NCBI RefSeq assembly: GCF_038396675.1
Contig: NC_088931.1
Location: forward strand, 70,698,501 to 70,762,500
Source: Hydra vulgaris
Taxonomy: Eukaryota; Cnidaria; Hydrozoa; Anthoathecata; Hydridae
Length of the DNA: 64,000 bases
Direction of reading: 5' to 3'
The notes below the pieces were generated by a model. The model was not told the DNA's origin, did not search any database, and saw only the letters and a list, made by a program, of their open reading frames with translations. The translations under genes and the position numbers were made by a program. Shown piece by piece: positions 50,101-59,376 of the stretch (position 1 is the first letter of the stretch; each line of letters begins with the position of its first letter).

Positions 50101-53100
50101 ATTTTGTAAATATTTGTGCATAATTTTTTCTCTTCTTTTTCTCGTCTTCTTCTTTTGTCATTTTTAAAACTAATTTCAAGTTAAATCCAAAAACTAACAT
50201 ATTTTTTTTGAAACCACAACACATTGTAAACAAAATACAAAACAATTAAAAAGATTTTAATACAACCACTGAAAAAAAATGATGTGCTTATTCTTTCACA
50301 TTTATTTTGCGTACACTAGACCATTTCAAAATTGTATATAAAAAAAATAATTTTTGAACTTTATTTGGGCTACCCTTTGATGTGGTTTGTGGTCAGGAAA
50401 ATTAGTTCAAAATTGCAAACTTAAATAATGTGTTTTAGGGACAGCTCAATTAACTTTACTTTTAAACAGGTCCCTATTACTTTGAAAAAAGAAGTTTTTT
50501 CAAAAGTATGTCATGTTGGATCTTAAAAGTAGCGAAATTATATAAAAATTTCAAAAAAAAAGATAATTTCATACTACAATTATTATTTTAAATTTAATTG
50601 CACAAAAACTGTGGTTTTTTAACTAGAAATAAAAAAAGTACATTTTTACAAGATTTTAATAAAAATAAAAATTTTTTAATTTATTTTTTATAAAACAATT
50701 ATTATTTTTGAAATTTATATATTATTTTGCTTCTTTTGAGTACCAGGTTGACCTACTTTTAAGAAACTTTTTTTTTTAAATTTAGGACCCCATTGAAAAG
50801 TAAACTTAATTGAGCTGTTACTAAATACTGGAATAACGCTTTGAAACTTTAATGATTTACTTTTTTTCATCAATTAAACATCTAGCCACTTAATTATGAA
50901 AAAATATTTTTTTTGAACTGGTCTAGTGTACGCGCTTTAGGCAGTAACTGAAAAAATTCTATTGGGCGTCAATTAAAACTTTCTTTTATTTTTGTTTGTG
51001 AAAAATTTAATTGAGATTTTAGATGAATAATAAGTAAAACAAAAATAATTTATTTGCATAAAAATTTAAAATTTAAATTTAAACAACAGTATTAAAAATC
51101 ATTGCATTATTCAGTTAAGCACCCACTTGGATGTCATCTATATTTAAAATTGTTGTGTAATGCATGGTCATATGTTGTACAGGGCGTGTACAATCACCTC
51201 CCATTATTGTATTTTTTGCCACAGTAACAATTCTTTCTAAATACTGCATTCGCTGTTCCATAATCCCAGCACCTAATACAGGTGGAACGTGAATAACATT
51301 TTTGTTTTGAACGGGTTTAACATTGGACTGTAGGGTCCTAATCATAACAACTGAGCAAGTTTCCATCATGACGACATTTGTTGTTGATATAGCTGCAATC
51401 AAATACAAAAAGTGCAAACATACAAATGTATGTTTGCACTTTTTGAAGAAGGTATTTTCATTATGGCTCTTTTCCCCTGTTTGGTGTGTTTTTCTACAAA
51501 AAAAGATTAAAATTTGTTTCATCCAACCAACCTATCTGATGACCATTTGTGATGTGTTCGTTAATGTCCCTTACATATTCAGCTCTTTTTTGCTTGTTCT
51601 CAATACTACATCATAGTAGGCTCCTTGTGCACTTTTTTAAATGAAAATAGACTGCCTTCAAAGTTATTGGCAATTGTGGTTGTTATAATTTGATATTGCT
51701 GACGCTAATATCAAATTATCTAATATCCTTGTTTTAACGGCCACTAATGCCAACTGACAGTCACTTACAATCCATATTTGTGTTTCTTGGATTGGATCAT
51801 CAATATTTTTTTGATTTAAAATAAAATTTAAATTTTCGCTGCGGACCCATTTGTATGCTATCTTATATTTGACACCTAAATTTCGCTCAGCACATTCAAT
51901 AACTGTTCTATCATTCGATGTTTTCTTTCGATGTTTTCTTTCAACTTGTTCAATTGTATGCACTTCATGTCTATAAATTGTACAAGGTGGTTCTGGTTGT
52001 TCCAGAAGTGGATGTAAACAAATTTGGTGAAATAAATGCTTTCACGGATTCAATTTAATAACAGACTTTCTGTTCATAGTGTATTGACAAATAACATAAC
52101 GATCTTTAAATTGCATTACTGTATTGCTGTATTGCTGGTGCATACAAATGCTAAATTTGATATTAATAACTTATGAAAATGCATGTCCAAGAAGATCTTT
52201 TATAATAACCTTTAAGCTTACATTGTGAATTCGCAATTACAAATAATGTATTCTCATTTACATATTACGATTTCTTAATTACAACTTTTGTTTTTCTAAT
52301 TACACATTGCGACTTCTAAATTGTTGTATTTTTCAATTACATATTATGATATCTAAATTACATGTTCTATTTCTCTATTAACACCTCATAAATAAAATTT
52401 TGGACAAAATTTAAAAATTAATATTTTAAGAACTAATAAGTTTTATTATTTAATATTTCAACTGTTAATATGTTAGTTTATAAATATATTAAATAATTAT
52501 TTCAAATACCATACTTAGCAATATTATAAAGTTTTTTTGAAAGATGTTTTATTAGAGTAAGGAAAATTTCTTTATTCATCTTTGAATAACAATATCTAAT
52601 TCTTGCTTCAAGCTCTTCCAAATTCTCAGCTTTCTAATTATTCTCGTACACTAGCCGTTTTAAATCACCCCAAAAGTTTTCAACTGGTCTTGCTTCTGGA
52701 ACATTAGCTGGGTTTGTATCTTTGGGTATAACTTTGATTTTTTTCAATTTTAAAAATTCGATGACCGACTTTGCGTAATGTGATCGAGCTAGATCAGGCC
52801 AGAAGATAAACTCATTATCTTTTTTATAATATTCTGATACTAGAGGAAGTAAAGTTTTTTCTAGTATCTCTTTATAAGTGTACCGGTTGATTGCGTGCTT
52901 ACTGTGATGAGTATAAAGAGGGCTTATTCCACGGGGGCTGATGCAGCAAGAAACTAAGAGCTTGTCCTCGTACTTTTTACGCAAATTGTATCTTACTTGG
53001 TCAGAACATTGAGAAGGATCAGTGGCATAAAACCTATCATTACCAGCTAATGTGCTTTTGTTTAGCTTTCATCATCCATAACAAAATCCAAGTTTTTATA

Positions 53101-56100
53101 ATTTCCGTACAATTTACGACATTTAGGACACATAGCTTTTTTCTGCTGATGGCTACAATCTGGACGATTTTTTTTTTTAAAGTTTGAATGTTAGTCATTG
53201 TTTTTAATACTTGGGAAATTCTAGTTTGATTACAGTTAAAAACTTGAGCTACTTTCTTTTGGGAGCACCCTGACTTATTTTCAAAAAATGCAGCAATCTT
53301 TGGAATATTTTCTTTAGTAGCTACCTTAGCGATTCGACCACTTCCAACTTTTCTTTTTAGAGATCCATTCTCTAATTTTACGATTTTATCATAAGCAGCT
53401 GATCTGGGTAAACCCCATTCCATAAACTGCTTAGCAACAAACGCTTTACCTTTTTCTTGATTTTTTTGGAAAAATATTTCCATAATTTTTTAGAGGTCCT
53501 TTACTTTGACATTTTTATTTTCACTATTTAAATAATATTTTTAGCTTAATTAAATAAAATTTAAATAGATAATAAAATCCTCTTTCAAATAAGTATAAAG
53601 GTTTATTGCGTGCATGAAATAAATTACATAATAAATGCAATTAAAATTTGTCCGAAATTTTATTTATAGGGTGTTACATCTTACTTTTTTTAATTACAAC
53701 TTTCAAGTTCTCAATTACATCTTGAAGAGGTGTAGTCTAGCCAAAAATAAAACACGACAATCAGATGTTTGGCAAGCAGTTATAAAAAATGATGTAGAAA
53801 TTTTTTTATAAAAACCATTTTTACAAATTATGATTTTCAAGAAGTCTTTTTAAAGATCTCATTAAAAGAAAGCAAACATTAAAATATAAAAGCAAGTAGT
53901 TACAAGATTATTTCAATGAAGTAAAAATTTAAATGAAATTGATGCACAAAAATGATTTAATTTCTTGTGAATAAAATTCAATGATCCAGGGCCAACGACA
54001 CAGGTTTTGAAGTGAAGGGGCACAATTATAAATTTAAAAAATCTAGAATTTTCTTTAAAAAAAAAAGGTCCTTTAGAAAAAAAGTAAAGGGGAATAGGGG
54101 GGCGGCATGATCCCCCTGGTGTCATCGGCTCTGATAGATGATAGATGGTTGCCAACATCATTGTATAGCACCACAGAAAATGTGACAAGCTTATTATAAA
54201 CAGCTGAATAAGTGATTATCTTTTTTTATATGTCCATAGTGTAGGTATGTAGCTTTTTATTGCCAATGAATACATAAATATGAAAATTTACTCCCTAATT
54301 AAATAAAGACATAAAATTTCAGATTTAAAATTTAATACTAAGCCCCAATATGGCCAAAAATGTATATACATATTATTACAATTTACCTAACAATTTATTA
54401 TATTTTAATTATTTATGCTTATTACTGCAAAATAAATTTGGTTGTAATTTTTCTTTAGAGATTTATTAAAAGTAGCCTGGTAGGTAAAGTTTATGAACGC
54501 AAACATGTATCAATTATAAAATTTAACAAACGAAATCAATTAAAGTCTAGTGGAATATCCATTAAGTAGTAATAAAAATTATAAATGCATATGATATTTA
54601 TATATTTTATACTTTTAGAGTACTTTATAAAAGCTGAGAGGTATCTCTACTGATCCTCTACAATTTCATTATTACTCCATTTCATAGAGTTGCATAACTC
54701 TATGAAATAGAGTAATAATGCAAGACTGATGCTGTTTTCAGAGAATATGTATCATTTATTTTAGGGATAGTACCATCCATTTTCAGTATCATTTGATTTC
54801 AATAAAATATTATAACTGGAGATACAAATAACCAAGTAGCACTTATAATGCAAATTCTTGCCATGCACATATGGTTGTAATCTTTACAAAACTAATACTC
54901 ATCTAATTTCCAAATTGTCACACAATTTGTTCTTGTCTCTTTTTTTTTTGAACATTTGTTGACATAAACTAAATAAAACAAAAAATTGTAAACAAGTTTA
55001 CAAAATTTTGAAATAAAGCATATTGCTTTGACTGAACTTTAAATTAAATTGAAAAAAAAAAACCTAAGACAAATTTGGCAGAACATTTGAGGCATTTTAC
55101 AAGGAGAAACAAGAGTGATAGTTATGTGTGTTCTGAATTTTTGGCAGCTATGATAAGGTGGTAATAGAAAATAAATTTTTAATTGTTTAAAGTCTTACCT
55201 CTTCTCCAAATTTATTTTTAATAATTTGATCAGCTGTGATCACCTTAGATTTTGCTATAGCATTGCATAAAGCTTCAGCAGTGACACTTTGGACAGTGCG
55301 AACCATGCATCGCAACTTTGTCATGTCGAATGTAAAGCTCACAACACCTCTAACCTAACATAAAAAATTTGTTTTTCTTACATGTTTATCTTAAGGAACA
55401 CTTTACCAAACATGTAAGGTAAAACACAGAAAAACCATTTAGTTTTGACTGGAGTATACTAAAAATATTCCTTATGATAATGAAATAATGATTGAAACAA
55501 TTTGAAAAAAAAATTATAAATAGGAGTTTTGTTATTTTTTAAATGAATTCATTAATTTTTTGACTTAATGTATAACAAAAAATTTTATTTACAGTTTTTT
55601 ATATAAACCTATACTTTTATTTTTGTTGTTATTGTTGTTGTTAATTTACAGTTACTTGTATTAATATAGTAATTATAATAATTGTAATAATATTAGTAAT
55701 TACTAATAATATTTAATTGTTATTACCATAAAGTATTTACTTAAAATTTGTTTAAAATCATTTGTAAATGATCTAAACTTTAAGATTATTTGACTTTATT
55801 ATTTTATTAGATTATCAGTCAAAATAATTGTAACAAGAATAAAAAATCACAACTATAGAGTTATGTAATTATTACTTTGATTTGAAAATTATTTGTCAAA
55901 ATAATTATAACAAGAGTAAAAAACTAAAATTTTGTATCAAATGCTTAGTTTATATATCCAATTAGTCTAAATTAGTGCTACACACTTTGAAGTAACATTC
56001 TAATTAGTTTAATTGGTGTACACTCTAAAGTATATATCTACTCTAAATTACTTTTTTAATTAAAAATAGTATTCAATGCAAGTGCCCCAATGTAGTGTAC

Positions 56101-56795
56101 TTGTTGATATATAGTGACATGCTGATATATAGTAACATGCTGATATATAGTGACATGCTAATATATAGTGACATGCTGATATATAGTGTACTTGTTGATA
56201 TATAGTGACATGCTGATATATAGTGACAGGTTTAGACAATCATTAACTTTTGTTAAGTACATCATTGTTTCTTATAAAAACTATTCTAAAAACAAAGTTG
56301 CAAATTTTAAAATTCTAAAATTTCAATTTATAAAACAAGTTTCTTATAAAAAAAAAAAAAACTTTAAATGCATAATAAAATATAACTGTTTTCTAGTTAA
56401 AATATGTTCTCTTGAGAGATATACTGACTGTATTGCCATAATACATAAAAAAAATTTATTAATACAACTGGCTAATCAGCATTAACTACCAAAAATGAGT
56501 TTTGAGAGTTTAAAATAGAATTTTTTAATTAAAAAATAATAATTTAAATTAGTTTACTGTGAGTAAATACTCTTCACATGTTTTTTTTGTTGCTTCGGTC
56601 AAACCATTTATTTGTAAAATAATCAGCTTTGCTTTCTTATTTGATGAGCCAACAAAAAATTTTTGTGATGTGGGAGGTGCTTTATGTATTCTCTGCATAG
56701 CAGCCGCCCTATCTGTAGATCGAGAAGTAGAACGACCTTGCAAATGATTTAATAATAAAGATGCCTGCTGTTTAATTTCTGGTGTGTTTGAGAAT
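47157..56795 (-). CDS. armc1: ARMC1-like protein, C-terminal exons (partial)
   Basis: Four exons are read on the minus strand: 56795-56558 (79 codons plus 1 nt), 55354-55199 (52 codons), 47444-47325 (40 codons), and 47246-47157 (29 codons plus stop). All have GT-AG borders, and the last three introns are phase 0. The first visible exon holds the end of the armadillo part, then a fold like the heavy-metal-associated ferredoxin fold: KKAKLIILQINGL and CEEYLLT join VRGVVSFTFDMTKLRC and VTAEALCNAIAKSKVITADQ, parallel to ARMC1's KxAK...LHIDGL...GVISFTF...AEALASAIASTKV. The end has DFPDYLPEEDP and SSGWFGGVKSF...LYW, like ARMC1's PDYLPEDE and terminal YW. ARMC1 is a cytosolic/mitochondria-associated protein linked to outer-membrane complexes. 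The N-terminal exons are not visible and probably lie beyond the window. Confidence 0.85.
47567..47840. mobile_element. Diverged copy of the GGGCCGTA MITE
   Basis: GGGGCCATATTCGAGATGA at the left and GAAATTTTTGACTAATGCTC near the right parallel the MITE at 39253-39489 (GGGGCCGTATTTTCAT, GAAATTTTTGACTAACGCTC). It lies in ARMC1 intron 3. Confidence 0.5.
48195..48380. repeat. 50-bp minisatellite, about 4 copies
   Basis: ATTAAGATTATATGAAAA recurs at about 48211, 48259, 48309 and 48359 (spacing 48, 50, 50), with nearly identical ATATATTATAGTATATATTA filler. Confidence 0.85.
48534..48800. mobile_element. 267-bp MITE (ATATGAGCCC ends)
   Basis: ATATGAGCCCCTGAAATGCA at the left and the reverse complement of the right end, ATATGAGCCCATGAGATGCA, are TIRs. 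Both are followed inward by GGTATAAGTCAC. Located in ARMC1 intron 3. Confidence 0.75.
48912..49035. repeat. Left TIR with subterminal repeats of a DD37E-type element
   Basis: After TA at 48910-48911, CACCTTTTCAAGATGTAAT, GAGAACTTGAAAGTTGTAA and AAGATGTAATAGAGAAGATG are nearly the reverse complement of the right end at 53670-53732, which is also followed by TA. This could be the far end of one 4.8-kb element or a solo end of a second family member. Confidence 0.6.
49038..50311 (-). mobile_element. Tc1/mariner-class DD37E element (1,274 bp)
   Basis: TIRs are CAACAAATAAATGTGAAAG (left) and CGCAAAATAAATGTGAAAG (right, reversed), each flanked by TA. The element shares its right-hand TA directly with the MITE at 50314. 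It carries the transposase below. Confidence 0.75.
49152..50160 (-). pseudogene. DD37E transposase, frameshifted
   Basis: From the likely ATG near 50160 (MTKEEDEKKRK) the N-terminal HTH reads YNSIAKLLQKHPYTVSSVFQ. A frameshift near 49990 moves into DIKLVRKLVNSFKNNPSLSL and the second HTH (CTKIYGFSHSFVAKVRNKHG). The catalytic core has IEDDETCIKYD, FWPDLASIHY and NPPNCPELRVIEKYW. Between the second D and the E of VIEKYW there are 37 residues, hence DD37E. A poly(T) tract at about 49291-49313 encodes an abnormal run of lysines (IIKIKKKKKKKSF) where the family has a mixed basic helix. It is probably inactive because of the N-terminal shift. Confidence 0.7.
50314..50930. mobile_element. 617-bp foldback MITE (CACTAGACC ends, TA flanks)
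   Basis: CACTAGACCATTTCAAAA at the left and the complement of TTTTTGAACTGGTCTAGTG at the right are flanked by TA. Inversion extends inward over more than 150 bp (GACAGCTCAATTAACTTTAC versus AACAGCTCAATTAAGTTTAC). A Tc1/mariner-type non-autonomous element abutting the DD37E copy. Confidence 0.8.
51115..52080 (-). pseudogene. Unrecognised reading frames inside the element cluster
   Basis: Two minus-strand frames are not recognised. The upstream one can be read from about 52115 (MQFKDRYVICQYTMNRKS), has a stop, and continues as HTIEQVERKHRKKTSNDRTV, YKIAYKWVRSENLNF and WIVSDCQLALVAVKT to 51664. The downstream one (to 51115) reads MEQRMQYLERIVTVAKNTIM and HYTTILNIDDIQVGA. The codon texture is protein-like (few low-complexity runs), yet I cannot assign a family. 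Being between the two DD37E-related ends they may be cargo or another nested element. Confidence 0.35.
51407..51444. repeat. Perfect 18-bp inverted repeat, 2-nt loop
   Basis: AAAAAGTGCAAACATACA at 51407-51424 and its exact complement at 51427-51444. It lies at the edge of the unrecognised frame and may have disrupted it. Confidence 0.8.
52190..53732 (-). mobile_element. Second DD37E element with repeat-built TIRs
   Basis: The right end (53732 inward) and the left part near 52380-52430 share AACACCYYATAAATAAAATT and YGGACAAA in inverted orientation. Outside this, both ends consist of AATTACA/AAGTTGTAATT-type subterminal repeats. TA follows the right tip. The exact left tip is unclear. The element may be one 1.5-kb unit or the right part of a 4.8-kb unit starting at 48912. 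Confidence 0.55.
52634..53483 (-). pseudogene. DD37E transposase with zinc-ribbon-like insert, frameshifted
   Basis: The N-terminal frame from 53483 reads KAFVAKQFMEWGLPRSAAYD and KKVAQVFNCNQTRISQVLK (HTH). The frame is lost in a T10 tract near 53165-53176. In the other frame NRPDCSHQQKKAMCPKCRKL carries C..H/C..C residues, followed by DFVMDDES (first D) and an immediate stop, then NDRFYATDPSQCSDQVRYN. The last part (52984-52634) has LLVSCCISPRGISPLYTHHS, FWPDLARSHYAKSV and NPANVPEARPVENFWGDLKR. Thirty-seven residues lie between the second D and the E of PVENFW. Two breaks make it inactive. Confidence 0.7.
53987..54133. mobile_element. 147-bp MITE (CAGGGCC ends)
   Basis: CAGGGCCAACGACAC at the left and the complement of GTGTCATCGGCTCTG at the right form 15-bp TIRs with 2-3 mismatches. 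CAGGG ends are typical of hAT elements. It lies in ARMC1 intron 3. Confidence 0.65.
54134..55198. other. ARMC1 intron 3, remaining part
   Basis: AT-rich, no gene. Contains a 21-bp-arm inverted repeat at 54671-54716 (one mismatch, loop GCAT). Confidence 0.5.
56097..56230. repeat. 18-bp minisatellite, about 7 copies
   Basis: TGCTGATATATAGTGACA and close variants repeat with alternating TGTACTTGT units. It lies in the ARMC1 intron between 55355 and 56557. Confidence 0.85.
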
Positions 56796-57042
56796 CTAAA
56801 AATAAAACAAAATAACTAATCTAAAACGTAACTAAAATATTTGTTAGAATGTGTGTATTTATAGATTTTAAAACTTTGCATTGTTTAGATTTATAATTTA
56901 CATCTGTCTATAGATATTTAATTTAGCTCAAAAGCATCACCAGGCTATAAGATACTAAATGTATGTACTGAAGCCCCCAGCAGGAGTCTATTTTAGTGTG
57001 ACATTAGCGATTTTATCTAAACAAATATTTATAGTTGTCTTT

Positions 57043-57187
57043 ACATGTATGTATGCATGTATGTATGTATGTATGTATGTATGTATGTATGTATGTATGT
57101 ATGTATGTATGTATGTATGTATGTATGTATGTATGTATGTATGTATGTATGTATGTATGTATGTATGTATGTGTGTATGTATGTATA
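57043..57187. repeat. (ATGT)n microsatellite
   Basis: About 35 tetranucleotide units with one GTGT variant. It is preceded at 56958-57000 by the repeat shared with 35894-36010. Confidence 0.95.
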
Positions 57188-58984
57188 TAAAATTGTTAAA
57201 AGTGATCAGAGTAGAAAAAAAAAAGAAAAAACATACGTGTTATAAAATTGAATTGGTTTTATAAAATTGAAATTTGGTATTGGACTAATATAAAAGAAAC
57301 TCCGAACTAAATACATTTATTTATGATGATTTGGAGATAAAAAGTAGCATCAATCATCAGAAATGTGTTTTCTATTTTTGTCCTATGATTGAAAATATTA
57401 TTATTTAATTGCTTATGTCTAAAGTGTATGAAAGACTACAATGAGCACAAACTTTGATTTTATTACCATTGCATAAAACTTGTTTTTATTGAGACAGAAT
57501 CAAAAAAATTTATATTTTCATTTATTTGGTCTGGTAAGAAATAATAATTGCATATTGAATAGAAAAGGACCTGTAAAATTCTCGGAAATGGGCTGATTTT
57601 ATAGATTTTTAAGTGTACTGTAAATCACATTTGGGTCAGATCATTATATTTCAACCAATTTCAAGAAAACTTTGTGGGGTACCATCTCTGATTTTCCTGA
57701 TTTTTACATATCATTATCTAAATGATGTAAATACGTTGAATGTGCAATTTCAGAGTTCCAAGTGCAACGGTTTAGAAATTATAGCCTTACAAACACTCTC
57801 AGGTAGCCCCCCTCGGTTCCTCGAATGGTAAAAATAGACAACTTTAAGGCCTTATAACTTTTTTCTAACTTTCAGCAAGTGGCTCATTTTTTCTAGAACT
57901 ATTTTCTAGATATTTCTGTCTTAAAATTTGTGATTTTCATTAGCTTGTATCATGTTAGAAAAAAACTACAGCCTCCTAAACTTTGGAAAAATTCTGAAAA
58001 ATGCTAAATAAAGGCAAAATGAAGTTAACCGTAGTATTTTTCTATTCATCAACAAGTCCTTACATGTTAGTTTTCTAATTAGCTACAATGGTCTACAACA
58101 AATTGGCAAAATATAAGCAGTTTGTTACATTTTAGAAATCAGTTTTATCTAAAAATATATAGTCCACTTTACTAAAAAGTCCCATTTTCAGCCATTTGGG
58201 GATGGCTCGTAAATTTTTCTAACACTTTGTATTGATCTGATATTAACAGCAAATAAGGCCATTAGATCTAACTATATAAAAATGTAAACATTACAAACTT
58301 GTCATGTTCACAACAAAAATGGCAGCATTTTTTATTAACCTTATTTTTCAATTATCAGGGCTGAATAATGTTATTGGAAACCAGTGCCCCTCCAACCTGC
58401 TTTTTGGCCCATGTGAGGGATGTAGCCTATCATAAGTCATTTCTTAAAAAAAAAAGAGATATGGTTGGTTACTTTCTCCCTGATCTGGACTTTATACCGG
58501 ATAGGAGCACAACTAAAGGGGTAATAACTATATAGAGCCTGCATTATTTTTAAAAGGTGACACTCAAAAAAAAATTTAGTTAATCATAAAATTGCGATTT
58601 AATCTTTATTATGATGATTTTTTTATAGTTGATTGAATTGCTAATAATTCAAGGCAATAGTAGGACAGTGGGTTCATACATTACTGGCAATATGAAGTAT
58701 AACAAGACTAATCAAGCCATTACAATATTGATTTAATGTTTTGTTTAAATAAGTTTTTTAACAAAGTATGAGTTTCAATTTTATTAGTTAATTTTAACTA
58801 TTTATAATAATTTTATCTAAAAATGCAATGATTCTATATAATATACCCTTTTGCAAATGTAAATATATAAGCATTTATAACTCAAAATAACTTACCTTGA
58901 TATTTTTCTGTTCAATAAACTTTGTTATTGCAGTTTGTTTCCATTTTTTTCATTACATTATTTGTATATGTTTTTAATTGTTGG

Positions 58985-59182
58985 ATCTTATGTATGTATG
59001 TATGTATGTATGTATGTATGTATGTATGTATGTATGTATGTATGTATGTATGTATGTATGTATACATACATACATACACAAATACAAACATACATACATA
59101 CATACATACATACATACATACATACATACATACATACATACATACATACATACATACATACATACATACATACATACATACA

Positions 59183-59271
<89 letters not shown>
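58985..59271. repeat. (TATG)n-(CATA)n-(TA)n compound microsatellite
   Basis: About 20 TATG units (58989-59063) are followed by about 35 CATA units (59064-59210, one short interruption with CACAAATACAAA) and then about 30 TA units. TATG and CATA are reverse complements, so the tract can fold into one long hairpin. Confidence 0.95.
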
Positions 59272-59274
<3 letters not shown>

Positions 59275-59376
59275 ATCAAATCATTATTGAACTTACTTCT
59301 CCTATATAACTTCATAGAAAATTATACATAAGAAGGTTCAATAATATTTCATCTTAATTAAATTTATTAGATAAAC

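Noticed and set aside
57613-57831. 72-residue frame mirrored at 62977-63168
   Set aside because: Identical on both sides only because it lies within the terminal inverted repeats of the 5.5-kb transposon. No independent coding evidence.
58890-58960. Possible upstream ARMC1 exon ending in a good minus-strand donor (ATCAAG|GTAAGT)
   Set aside because: No convincing acceptor, wrong phase or stops for joining to the exon at 56795, and it lies inside the transposon.
56959-59331. Met-Tyr-Val-Cys and His-Thr-Tyr-Ile repeat proteins
   Set aside because: Translations of (ATGT)n and (CATA)n microsatellites in all frames.
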